The translations under genes and the position numbers were made by a program. Positions 1 to 6,166 of a DNA stretch of 9,042 nt are shown in pieces. Positions within the stretch are counted from its first letter, which is position 1. Each line of letters begins with the position of its first letter. Under the pieces are notes generated by a model. It had not been told where the DNA came from. It made no database searches and saw nothing but the letters and a program-made list of their open reading frames with translations. The DNA is from Candidatus Melainabacteria bacterium (GTDB lineage: Bacteria; Cyanobacteriota; Vampirovibrionia; Obscuribacterales; Obscuribacteraceae), in the NCBI GenBank assembly GCA_016209785.1, contig JACQVM010000405.1, positions 1 to 9,042 on the forward strand, read 5' to 3'.

Positions 1-692
1 CCTTCAGACAGTGCATCGGCTCCTTCCAACTGTGTGTAGCGGTGATCAGGGTTAGCCCCAGTAGAACTAAAATGCGAGACTACATCTTGTTTGCCAAGGT
101 CCTCAACGTGATTTCTTGCAACCTTGTAGGCAAGAGTGTCCCAAGTAAGTGGTACAAGCCCAAGCTGGACACGCTCCTCGTTGACTAGCTCGCAAGCAAA
201 TTGCTCTAACTCTTGACGGGGCAATTCAACCAGGTAAGCGGGCTCCTGTGTCAATGGCCTGGTACCATGCCCTTGCTGGGCGGACGATTGTTGCAGTGGT
301 TGCTCCTGAGGTAGACTGTCGCTGCCAATGCTAGAACCTAAAAGTGTCTCTTGTAGCTTTTGCACACGTAGATGGTCACTGAGTTGCGGAAAGACTTGCT
401 TAAATACTGTGAGTTCCAACTCGCTCAAGCGTTGACTAGTTGGTATCTGTGGTTTAGTAGTGCCAAAAGTTATCAGCTCCATTTCATCAACTGCCTGTGT
501 CGGCATAGGAGATGGGGCAGGCTCTGGGGGCTCAATGGCGTGTCCTGGCAACACCTGGTTTGGGCTGGGTTGTGATTGTCTTGGCGACACTGACTCCCCC
601 CAGGAGCTTGCCATTGACGAAAGCATAAGCAATGTCAAAGCAACAAGATGCCGGCAAGGAAGCCTTGTTTTCTTGGTTGCAAGGTTGTCCAT
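1..692 (-). CDS. Exported CAP-domain (SCP/PR-1-like) protein, C-terminally cut by window edge
   Basis: The frame opens at ATG 692 and stays open to base 1, giving 230 complete codons. An SD-like GGAG lies 5 nt before the ATG. Residues 1-30 look like a signal peptide: basic start (KKTR, R14, H15), hydrophobic core LVALTLLML, small residues MASS. Residues 31-85 are a Pro/Gln/Ser-rich linker. Residues 87-119 hold two weak repeats of an RL..LE..lF type (RLSELELTVF, then HLRVQKLQETLLG), a style that often precedes CAP domains in Melainabacteria-like genomes (recalled, not searched). Residues 161-230 match the start of a CAP domain: ELVNEERVQLGLVPLTWD, ARNHVEDL, then SHFSSTG with the conserved His 207 of the CAP cavity, and DHRY. 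The rest of the domain lies outside the window. CAP proteins are usually secreted, and their biochemical role in bacteria is mostly unknown. Family call firm; role unknown. Confidence 0.85.
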   Translation of the reverse strand, partial: MDNLATKKTRLPCRHLVALTLLMLSSMASSWGESVSPRQSQPSPNQVLPGHAIEPPEPAPSPMPTQAVDEMELITFGTTKPQIPTSQRLSELELTVFKQVFPQLSDHLRVQKLQETLLGSSIGSDSLPQEQPLQQSSAQQGHGTRPLTQEPAYLVELPRQELEQFACELVNEERVQLGLVPLTWDTLAYKVARNHVEDLGKQDVVSHFSSTGANPDHRYTQLEGADALSE

Positions 693-738
693 CTCCTCTC
701 CAGGCTTAACAACGGTATGTAGTGAGGTGGCTCTCAGA

Positions 739-751
739 TAGCTAATAGCTA
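739..751. repeat. Tandem TAGCTA palindromes near the CAP transcription start
   Basis: TAGCTA-A-TAGCTA: the self-complementary hexamer TAGCTA occurs twice with one base between, at 739-744 and 746-751. It overlaps the start point predicted from the TTGACA/AAGAAT promoter, a typical place for an operator. No regulator is encoded nearby. It may be chance. Confidence 0.3.
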
Positions 752-755
752 GACA

Positions 756-783
756 ATTCTTATTGTGTGCATAAACATGTCAA
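756..783 (-). promoter_or_regulatory. Candidate sigma-70-type promoter for the CAP gene
   Basis: On the minus strand, a perfect -35 TTGACA (783-778) is followed after 16 nt by AAGAAT (761-756), which matches 4 of 6 consensus -10 bases. The start would fall near 749, giving a leader of about 57 nt before ATG 692. It lies wholly in the gap after the pgeF stop, so the CAP gene may be transcribed independently of the upstream SDR-pgeF pair. Confidence 0.45.
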
Positions 784-795
784 ATTGGCAGTGTA

Positions 796-1629
796 CTACA
801 CAATAGCGTTAAGACTAGCAATAGCACCCTGGCGTCCTGTGAGTCCCTTAGATTGTCTGTGAGAGTAGAAGAGCTCGCTCTGGCAAGCAGTGCAATAGGA
901 GGCAATGTCCACCTTGGGCAAGCCAGCTTCAATAAGCTGCATGGCATTAAGGGCTTTTAAATCAGGATGAGGTCGATTATTGTGCCAAGCGATAAGTCCA
1001 TCAGGTTGATTTACTGAGGCAACAAGTTGATTGCTGATCTCCAGGCTTGTTGGATAACAACAGCTACCAATGGCTGGACCAATGGCTGCTAGCATATGTT
1101 CAGCTGTGGTATTGAGTACCTGGGAAATGAGTCTCACGGCCTTGGTAGCAATACCGCCTGCGGTGCCGCGCCAGCCTGCATGTAACACGGCTAATGCTTT
1201 AGTGTAGGTATCGAACAATATTATGGGGACACAGTCCGCGTAATGCAGCAAAACAGGCATGTCTGGTGTAACTGTTGCAATTCCATCTACATCAGGCAGG
1301 TTCTCCGGTTGGCTTACCCAGGAAATGTTAGTTGAGTGAACTTGCCCCGGAACAACCAGATGACCAAAATTAAGACCTAGCACTGAGCACAAGCGGGCAC
1401 GATTGGCTGTGGCATCTTGTCGTGATGCGTCATCTGGCCAGTGTCGTCCTAGGTTAAAGGAATCAAGGGGGGCCTCACTACTCCCTCCTAAGCGGGTAGT
1501 GAAGGCATGCGTCAGTCCTGGAATTTCAAGCAAAACCGGTGAGAAAGTAACGGTAAGTCCGCCAATAACCTTGATAGGCCATTCTTTCTTGGACAGTGCG
1601 TCGTAAGCTGGAGTGTGTGTTTTGCTCAA
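796..1629 (-). CDS. pgeF: PgeF/YfiH-family peptidoglycan editing factor (polyphenol oxidase-like, DUF152)
   Basis: A 277-residue protein, near the family's usual length. Visible family motifs in order: FTTRLGGSS (43-51), NLGRHWPDD (59-67), QVHS (96-99), DVDGIAT (113-119), ADCVPIILFD (131-140), VLHAGWRGT (148-156), IGPAIGSCCYP (183-193), DLKALN (223-228), ELFYSHR (252-258), TGRQGA (264-269). His98, Cys133 and His150 fit the conserved metal-binding His-Cys-His set. The family has been described both as a copper- or zinc-dependent oxidase / purine-nucleoside phosphorylase and as a cytoplasmic enzyme that prevents mis-incorporation of the wrong amino acid into peptidoglycan precursors (PgeF/YfiH). 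The start is TTG at 1629, overlapping the SDR stop by 4 nt (TTGA). A GGAGG lies 12 nt upstream (1646-1642), a long spacing, so translational coupling to the SDR is likely. No in-frame ATG is available nearby. No signal peptide, as expected. Confidence 0.93.
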   Translation of the reverse strand: MSKTHTPAYDALSKKEWPIKVIGGLTVTFSPVLLEIPGLTHAFTTRLGGSSEAPLDSFNLGRHWPDDASRQDATANRARLCSVLGLNFGHLVVPGQVHSTNISWVSQPENLPDVDGIATVTPDMPVLLHYADCVPIILFDTYTKALAVLHAGWRGTAGGIATKAVRLISQVLNTTAEHMLAAIGPAIGSCCYPTSLEISNQLVASVNQPDGLIAWHNNRPHPDLKALNAMQLIEAGLPKVDIASYCTACQSELFYSHRQSKGLTGRQGAIASLNAIV

Positions 1630-2513
1630 TGGAGAATAAGGCCTCCACAGATGTTAATGGACTGTCCGGTAATGCTCCTGGCAGATGTAGAGCACAGGTA
1701 TGCAACCAGTGAGGCTACCTCCTGTGGTTCGATAAATCTTTCTTGGGGAATTGACAAACGATGAATGTCAATGGATTCTGCTTGAGGGATATTGTTAAGA
1801 GAGCACCAAGCCTCATCTGTTAGTTGAGAAGATGCCATCTCAGTGTCCACCCATCCTGGACATACAGCATTTACAGTTATGCCATACTTTGCCACTTCAA
1901 GGGCAAGTGACTGGGTAAAACCAATAAGACCAAACTTAGAAGAGCAATATGCTGACGCCCACTTCTCGCCTACTTTGCCAGAAACAGAGGATATGTTTAC
2001 AAGTCTGCCCCATTCCCTCTCAATCATTCCATCAACTACAGCTTTGGTGGTTAAAAGGGGACCGGTTAGGTTGGTTTCAATAATTTCTCGCCATACTGAA
2101 AGCGAATGTCTGCTTACTGGTTCAGTGCGGTAAATGCCAGCGCTGTTTACAAGGATATCTATTGGACCTAAACTTGATTCAGCTTGCCGGACAAAGTCCT
2201 CGATGGAATCTTCATCAGTCACGTTACAGCTCTTAGAAAAGACACTTACTCCAAAAGCTGCCGCTTGCCTGGCTACTGCGCACAATAAGGTTTCATTGCG
2301 GGATCCTAGGGCAATAGATACACCTAGTCCAGCTAATTCTAAGGCAATTGCTTGTCCAATCCCACGACTAGCACCTGTAATCCAGGCAACTCGGCCAGAC
2401 AACTCTTCAAAACCCTTTTGACTGTGGGAGGACTTCTTGGACAAGTGTGGTGTTAAGCTCATTACAACTTTTTTACTTGGTAGAGGGGCTATAGCTTGGT
2501 CTAGGTTCAACAT
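1626..2513 (-). CDS. SDR-family NAD(P)-dependent oxidoreductase, FabG-like
   Basis: A classical short-chain dehydrogenase/reductase of 295 residues. Rossmann nucleotide motif TGASRGIG at 46-53; NSAG (NNAG-type) at 123-126; structural Asn148; catalytic Ser176 in VNISSVSG; Tyr189 and Lys193 in YCSSK; PGWVDTEM at 219-226; typical C-terminal GQSINICGG at 283-291. The nearest well-known relatives are 3-oxoacyl-ACP reductases, but the substrate cannot be read from sequence, so no symbol is given. The usual Asp after beta-3 (DVTD) is Asn here (NVTD, 97-100). About 38 residues precede the Rossmann fold, far more than the 5-10 in typical FabG. The region is Ser/Lys-rich and not clearly a signal peptide. 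The true start could be later (Met18), but neither start has a good SD. The stop overlaps the pgeF start by 4 nt, so the two genes are co-transcribed. Confidence 0.9.
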   Translation of the reverse strand: MLNLDQAIAPLPSKKVVMSLTPHLSKKSSHSQKGFEELSGRVAWITGASRGIGQAIALELAGLGVSIALGSRNETLLCAVARQAAAFGVSVFSKSCNVTDEDSIEDFVRQAESSLGPIDILVNSAGIYRTEPVSRHSLSVWREIIETNLTGPLLTTKAVVDGMIEREWGRLVNISSVSGKVGEKWASAYCSSKFGLIGFTQSLALEVAKYGITVNAVCPGWVDTEMASSQLTDEAWCSLNNIPQAESIDIHRLSIPQERFIEPQEVASLVAYLCSTSARSITGQSINICGGLILH

Positions 2514-2525
2514 CTCTGGAGTTCT

Positions 2526-2554
2526 ATCTTAGCCCATGTGGGTAACAGTGTAAG
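2526..2554 (-). promoter_or_regulatory. Weak candidate promoter for the SDR-pgeF operon
   Basis: On the minus strand, CTTACA (2554-2549, 4 of 6 bases) and TAAGAT (2531-2526, 4 of 6) are spaced by exactly 17 nt. Transcription would start about 6 nt before ATG 2513, an almost leaderless mRNA, which fits the missing SD there. The palindrome CCCA-TG-TGGG (2533-2542) sits inside the spacer and could be an operator. Two 4/6 boxes are common by chance, so confidence is low. Confidence 0.25.
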
Positions 2555-2561
2555 AAACTAG

Positions 2562-2603
2562 GAGAGACTCTCGAGCCTAAGGGGTATTCAGGAGGTCTTA
2601 GGC
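2562..2603. repeat. Inverted repeats in the SDR/exported-protein divergent intergenic region
   Basis: Two adjacent dyads: GAGAG-A-CTCTC (2562-2572), then GCCTAAG (2575-2581) paired with CTTAGGC (2597-2603) around a 15-nt interior containing GGAGG. No T-tract follows on either strand, so they are not obvious terminators. They could be operator sites or folds in a leader RNA. No open reading frame with a recognisable product is seen in 2514-2747. Confidence 0.35.
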
Positions 2604-2689
2604 AGCTCTCAGAAACCTCAGCAGGAACATTGCTAGACTATGGGAGTCATACTGCTTAGCTTTGTGGAAGTTCATTTGACCTTACGTTC

Positions 2690-2723
2690 GTTAGTCAATT
2701 GAACTAACTATAGGGAACCCTAT
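2690..2723. repeat. Two tandem palindromes upstream of the glycine-zipper gene pair
   Basis: GTTAGT (2690-2695) pairs with ACTAAC (2703-2708) around CAATTGA. One base later, ATAGGG (2710-2715) pairs with CCCTAT (2718-2723) around AA. The heptamer GTCAATT occurs at 2694-2700 and again at 2734-2740. A weak promoter candidate, TTGAAC (2699-2704) with TATTGA (2721-2726) at 16-nt spacing, overlaps both palindromes. This makes an operator or a 5' leader structure plausible. No regulator gene is adjacent. Confidence 0.4.
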
Positions 2724-2753
2724 TGAGCTATATGTCAATTCCAAAATGTGATG

Positions 2754-2760
2754 AAGGTGA
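2754..2760 (+). promoter_or_regulatory. Strong Shine-Dalgarno deciding the start at 2766
   Basis: AAGGTGA is followed by a 5-nt spacer and ATG 2766. AGGTGAT (2756-2761 onward) can pair with the 16S 3' end over about seven bases. The earlier in-frame GTG 2748 and ATG 2751 lie before this site and lack an SD of their own, so ATG 2766 is the preferred start. Confidence 0.6.
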
Positions 2761-2765
2761 TATCC

Positions 2766-3998
2766 ATGACAGTGCTTAAATTGTCTATCTCCCAACGTTT
2801 GTTGTTAGCTTTTGCGCTTACGTTGAGCCAGAGCGTCATCCTGGTACCGCCTGCGGTGCTAGCTTCAGATGGGGCAGTCAGAGTTGCTGGTCAGGTGGTG
2901 ATGGTGAATAGGGCCAGCTCGAGTGGCATGTCAACAGAGGCAAGGACTGAAGCCATTCAACGAAACCTGGATAATGCGATAGTTGCAACTAAAGATAGAT
3001 CCCCGTCTCAAGTCAATATTGTTTATGTCAAAGGGCTGCCTGTAGTAACCCTTGGTGGATATCAGGTAGTTACAGTCGATGCAGCAAATGCCAAAGCTGC
3101 TAATACAACCCCGGCTCTGTTGGCACAGCGGTGGGCGAATGCCTTGCGGGACAGTTTAAGAGACAGGGCCAGCATTGATAGTTATGTAGCTCAGTTGTCC
3201 GGTGATTACGCTATGAGTGCGCCTCCTGCTAGCAATCAGTATTCCGCTGCCCCCCAGCAATACAGCTCGGCAGCTCCATCTTATAATCAAGCACCCAGTG
3301 GTAACTATGGCGGTGGGGTTTCACAGCCAATGGGTTCATACAATTCTCAACCGTACCCAACTCAGCGTGGCCGAGTTGTCTATGCGCCGGCAGGCATGGT
3401 GATTCCCGTTTCGCTGGCAACAGCAATATCGACCCAAGTGGCAAAATCTGGCGATATGATTCAGGCTACTCTCAACCAACCTGTGCTGCTTGGGGATTCT
3501 CAAATACCGGCTGGTTCTGTGGTAATTGGTACTATTACAGAATCCAAGAGTGGCGGATATATGGGACGGGCTGGCACCCTAGGTATTAAGTTTAATCGCC
3601 TCCGTACACCCGATGGTTTGGAGACACCAATAACAGCTCATATCGTAGGCGGTATTAGCAAATACTCCGACATTGCAGGTGATACAAGTGATGTTGTAAA
3701 AGGCGAGACCTGGAAAACCAAGGTTGGACAGGCTGCCATAAGAGGTGCTGTAGGCGCGGGCACTGGTGCGGCACTAGGAACTGCAGTTGGTGCCATTGCG
3801 GGTCGTTCTGGCAAGGCAGCCGGACGGGGTGCCTGGTCTGGTACTGCCATTGGTGGAACTGTTGGTGTAGCTGAAAGCCTTTTGCTGCGAAAGGGCAAGG
3901 ATGTGACAATAGCTTCCGGGACCCAGATGCAGTTGCAGCTTGACGCTCCACTATCCATTTCAGGGGCAGGTGTACCTCCTTACACAGGAGCTTTCTAA
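2766..3998 (+). CDS. Exported glycine-zipper protein with MscS-associated-type N domain and TrbI/VirB10-like domain
   Basis: 410 residues from ATG 2766 (in-frame GTG 2748 would add six). Signal peptide 1-33: K5 and R11, hydrophobic core, cleavage after VLA. Residues 37-145 (VRVAGQVVMVN, EARTEAIQRNL, TVDAANAKA, LAQRWANALRDSL) resemble the periplasmic domain found before MscS-type channels in cyanobacteria, here without any channel. Residues 151-200 are a Gln/Ser/Tyr/Pro-rich disordered linker. Residues 201-300 (AGMVIPVSLATAIST, AKSGDMIQATL, IPAGSVVIGTI, LRTPDG) look like a small beta domain resembling TrbI/VirB10 barrels. Residues 318-377 are a glycine-zipper run (GAVGAGTGAALGTAVGAIAG, GAWSGTAIGG), able to pack as membrane helices or an oligomer. 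The C-terminal strand is MQLQLDAP. There are no Cys residues. It is probably the first gene of an operon with its paralogue 26 nt downstream. Function unknown; domain comparisons are from memory. Confidence 0.88.
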   Translation: MTVLKLSISQRLLLAFALTLSQSVILVPPAVLASDGAVRVAGQVVMVNRASSSGMSTEARTEAIQRNLDNAIVATKDRSPSQVNIVYVKGLPVVTLGGYQVVTVDAANAKAANTTPALLAQRWANALRDSLRDRASIDSYVAQLSGDYAMSAPPASNQYSAAPQQYSSAAPSYNQAPSGNYGGGVSQPMGSYNSQPYPTQRGRVVYAPAGMVIPVSLATAISTQVAKSGDMIQATLNQPVLLGDSQIPAGSVVIGTITESKSGGYMGRAGTLGIKFNRLRTPDGLETPITAHIVGGISKYSDIAGDTSDVVKGETWKTKVGQAAIRGAVGAGTGAALGTAVGAIAGRSGKAAGRGAWSGTAIGGTVGVAESLLLRKGKDVTIASGTQMQLQLDAPLSISGAGVPPYTGAF

Positions 3999-4024
3999 AC
4001 TTAAGCAGCTAATGGGGGGCACTG

Positions 4025-4876
4025 ATGAAAATATTGCAAGTAAGATGTGCTAGAACACAAGGTTGCCTGGTTTCGGCTGGGGTCATTCTTGCCCTTGCTA
4101 TGGTAGCGCTGCCGGTGCATGCCATGCCGGGGGCTCAACAGGAACGACTTTATCTTATCGGGCAAAGTGGATATTTCCCTTCCCAACCAGCAGTTAATCC
4201 TTATGCTTATCCTCAGACGTACCCATATCCGTCTAGCAGCTATCCAGGACAACCTTATCTTAGAGGCCAGGTTGCTGAGGCACCCGCGGGGCTTGTAATT
4301 CCTGTTACTTTGTTGACAGCTATATCAACGCAGGTAGCTAAACCAGGAGACTACATAGAGGCACGCGTAAGCCAAGATATAGCCTTTGGTGGAGGGATTA
4401 TTGTTGGTGGGTCGATGGTTGTTGGACAGGTAACAGATGCTGAAGCTGGGAGGGTGTTCAATCGTTCAGGACAACTTAGCATTGCTTTTACTGAGTTGCG
4501 AACACCAGGCGGTGGTATTACACCTATATCAGGGCATTTGATTGGTGATATTGGCAAATACTCTATAGCTGCTGATGATGCAGGTGCAGGGACTGTAAGA
4601 GGTGAAGGAATGGGCACAAAGTTGGGTGCACTTGCACTGAGATCAGCTTTGGGTGCAGGTGCTGGTGCCGCACTTGGTACAGCCATGGGGGCCATTACCC
4701 ATGGTCGCCTTGGTACGGGTGCCTGGGCTGGCACTGCCATTGGTGGCGGTGGCGCGCTTGTTGAAGGTTTAATCTTAAGAAAAGGACGTAACGTAATTGT
4801 TCCTGGTGGAACCGTTATGCAACTTCAACTTGATCAACCAGCCTCCATCTCTCAAGGCGGCGGTTACGCTCTATAG
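4025..4876 (+). CDS. Exported glycine-zipper protein, shorter paralogue of the upstream gene
   Basis: 283 residues, ATG 4025 preceded by a G-run (4014-4019) as SD. Signal peptide about 1-33 (K2, R7, R10, hydrophobic core, cleavage after VHA). Residues 55-82 are a short Pro/Tyr-rich linker (PYAYPQTYPYP). From residue 86 it aligns with the upstream protein throughout: APAGLVIPVTLLTAISTQVA, PGDYIEARV, LRTPGGGITPI, IGDIGKYS, then the glycine zipper 197-254 (GAGAGAALGTAMGAI, GAWAGTAIGGG), LILRKG and TVMQLQLDQPASIS. It lacks the upstream protein's N-terminal 110-residue domain. The mature protein has no Cys; the only two are in the signal peptide. The 26-nt gap suggests one mRNA and an origin by tandem duplication with loss or gain of the N domain. 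Likely envelope-located; could form a hetero-oligomer with its neighbour. Function unknown. Confidence 0.87.
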   Translation: MKILQVRCARTQGCLVSAGVILALAMVALPVHAMPGAQQERLYLIGQSGYFPSQPAVNPYAYPQTYPYPSSSYPGQPYLRGQVAEAPAGLVIPVTLLTAISTQVAKPGDYIEARVSQDIAFGGGIIVGGSMVVGQVTDAEAGRVFNRSGQLSIAFTELRTPGGGITPISGHLIGDIGKYSIAADDAGAGTVRGEGMGTKLGALALRSALGAGAGAALGTAMGAITHGRLGTGAWAGTAIGGGGALVEGLILRKGRNVIVPGGTVMQLQLDQPASISQGGGYAL

Positions 4877-4906
4877 CGACCGACCTTACTTGTTTTTCTT
4901 TTTCTT
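4861..4906 (+). terminator. Candidate Rho-independent terminator of the glycine-zipper operon
   Basis: CGGT (4861-4864), a TA bulge, CGCT (4867-4870), loop CTAT, then AGCG and ACCG (4875-4882) form an 8-bp GC-rich stem. A T-rich tract begins about 8 nt later (TGTTTTTCTTTTTCTT, about 4891-4906). The gap between stem and T-tract is longer than usual, which lowers confidence. The stem includes the stop codon of the plus-strand gene. The T-tract is the antisense of the KKKKNK tail codons of the convergent gene. Confidence 0.42.
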
Positions 4907-6085
4907 GTCGGACAATACTTGCCCTCGGACCTTGGTAGATGCTCCAGGAAGAAGCTCAGCTTGGCTTGCAGGCTCGCCTGTAAACTCATCACAAAACTCA
5001 GCCAAGAACTCATCGCCTGGTTTAATCACTGCTTCTTGCCCCTTGATGGTTGTGTCTTCAATAAGCCAACTTCCAGGAACCCCACTTAAAAATCCCCAGC
5101 AAAAGCCCTTAATGCGACGGTGACGAACATTGAGTCCTACTGGTTTAGAAAAGGCAAATGAAGGATTGACTGCTCCCATGACACCTAATGCTACTGGCAT
5201 TGCTCCAAAGCTAAATACTCCAGCAGGGGCAAGTGCTGCATTCAAGCCAATACGGATAGCTTTATATCTCAGTTGCTGAGACCAGGGCCCAGCAACTTGA
5301 CCCTTGTGGTTTATGCCAAGCACCCGGCCTTCTGCCTTGTTCTTGACGATTCGTGAGGCACGAGCAGGTTGTGCTACCAGTGGCAAGTGTTCACCTTGTT
5401 CGTTGATGATTTCATCAAAAGCTACCCCGAGACAGCCAGAGTTACGATACCAGCGTTCCGGACTTACAAGCGAGTGCATGATTGTACGTGCCTTCAAAAC
5501 ATAGTTAACGTGTCCTCTAACGGTGGCACCCTTTTGAGCTACCAGCCGATCGCCAATCTTAAGGTCATACTTTAGCCTTGCTTGAATAGGATCACCTTTG
5601 TGAGCAGTCTTGCTGGTAATTTGAGACGTGACTACAACAGGAAAGCGTGCACCAGACTTTATCTTAGTTTTACCTTCATCAAGAGGTAGGTCTTGATACT
5701 CAATGGTTGCTTCTGTTTCTTCGACCTCATCATTGTCGATGATAATTGGGCCGTTATCTTGAGTAACCTTTGGAGTCCAGCCCTGGGAGCAGACGCTTTC
5801 GGGAGTTAAACTCAGCACCGATTCACTGGGCGACTCTGGAGCCTGGTTGATTGCTGGATGGGTATTGGACTGTGGGGGAGATGTCACCACGGCTTCGATG
5901 AGTCCGTGCATCTGGCGATTGGTAATATGACTTTCGGGTAGACCTGGATTTAAAAGCATCTCTTCAGAAGGGCTTTTGGCAGCTAGTGCCGGCTGCCAGC
6001 CCAGGACAAGCTGAAGTGCAACTGAGCCCATGAGGACTTTTGCGGCTAGGTTTTGTTTACGCCAGATCCTGATGCGGCTTGTCAT
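4886..6085 (-). CDS. Exported protein, diverged third member of the local beta-domain/glycine-zipper family
   Basis: 399 residues; ATG 6085 with AAAGGA 8 nt upstream. Signal peptide 1-35/36: RIRIWRKQ start, hydrophobic core, cleavage after ALA or ALAA. Residues 37-140 are a polar linker ending in an acidic stretch (DNDEVEETEATIEYQD). From about 145 the beta domain of the two plus-strand paralogues is recognisable: GARFPVVVTSQITSKTAHKGD, PIQARL, GATVRGHV, CLGVAFDEI. The central hydrophobic/Gly part (GLNAALAPAGVFSFGAMPVALGVMGAV) has lost the regular GxxxG spacing. The end (IKPGDEFLAEF) matches the paralogues' GTQMQLQL strand, then about 30 extra residues end in KKKKNK. Unlike the Cys-free mature paralogues it has four Cys in the exported part, so disulfides are possible. 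It converges with its paralogue with only 9 nt between stops. Homology is weak but runs collinear; function unknown. Confidence 0.83.
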   Translation of the reverse strand: MTSRIRIWRKQNLAAKVLMGSVALQLVLGWQPALAAKSPSEEMLLNPGLPESHITNRQMHGLIEAVVTSPPQSNTHPAINQAPESPSESVLSLTPESVCSQGWTPKVTQDNGPIIIDNDEVEETEATIEYQDLPLDEGKTKIKSGARFPVVVTSQITSKTAHKGDPIQARLKYDLKIGDRLVAQKGATVRGHVNYVLKARTIMHSLVSPERWYRNSGCLGVAFDEIINEQGEHLPLVAQPARASRIVKNKAEGRVLGINHKGQVAGPWSQQLRYKAIRIGLNAALAPAGVFSFGAMPVALGVMGAVNPSFAFSKPVGLNVRHRRIKGFCWGFLSGVPGSWLIEDTTIKGQEAVIKPGDEFLAEFCDEFTGEPASQAELLPGASTKVRGQVLSDKKKKNK

Positions 6086-6140
6086 GTTCCAATTCCTTTG
6101 CTTGACTTAGTGCTTGCTTGAGGGTTGCTTCCAAAAGATA

Positions 6141-6166
6141 TCAAGTGTCCCTTTGAGGATACTTGA
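6141..6166. repeat. 10-bp inverted repeat between the CHAT gene and the exported-protein gene
   Basis: TCAAGTGTCC (6141-6150) and GGATACTTGA (6157-6166) are inverted copies with one mismatch, around CTTTGA. A further ACTTGA half-site is at 6190-6195. Two readings are possible. As a minus-strand hairpin followed by TATCTTTT it could terminate the CHAT gene, whose stop lies 60 nt upstream, but the T-tract is poor. It also overlaps the predicted start point of the downstream exported-protein gene, where an operator would sit. Confidence 0.45.

Noticed and set aside
372..741. Two plus-strand open frames of 67 and 93 codons
   Set aside because: They are antisense to the CAP-domain gene, which has a signal peptide, SD and recognisable domain; the plus-strand peptides show no family features.
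2514..2747. A small RNA or riboswitch in the divergent intergenic region
   Set aside because: Several dyads exist, but no known riboswitch or RNA family core could be recognised and no terminator follows, so only the repeats are listed.
3638..3958. Pro/Ala-rich minus-strand frames of about 100 codons
   Set aside because: These are the antisense of the glycine-zipper coding sequence; Gly/Ala codons read backwards give Pro/Ala-rich peptides.
4351..4740. 129-codon minus-strand frame rich in Pro and Ala
   Set aside because: Same cause: a shadow of the second glycine-zipper gene, with no SD or domain.
4881..4911. CCGAC/GTCGG pair flanking the T-rich tract as a hairpin
   Set aside because: Only 5 bp with a loop of over 20 nt; the more compact stem 4861-4882 explains the region better.
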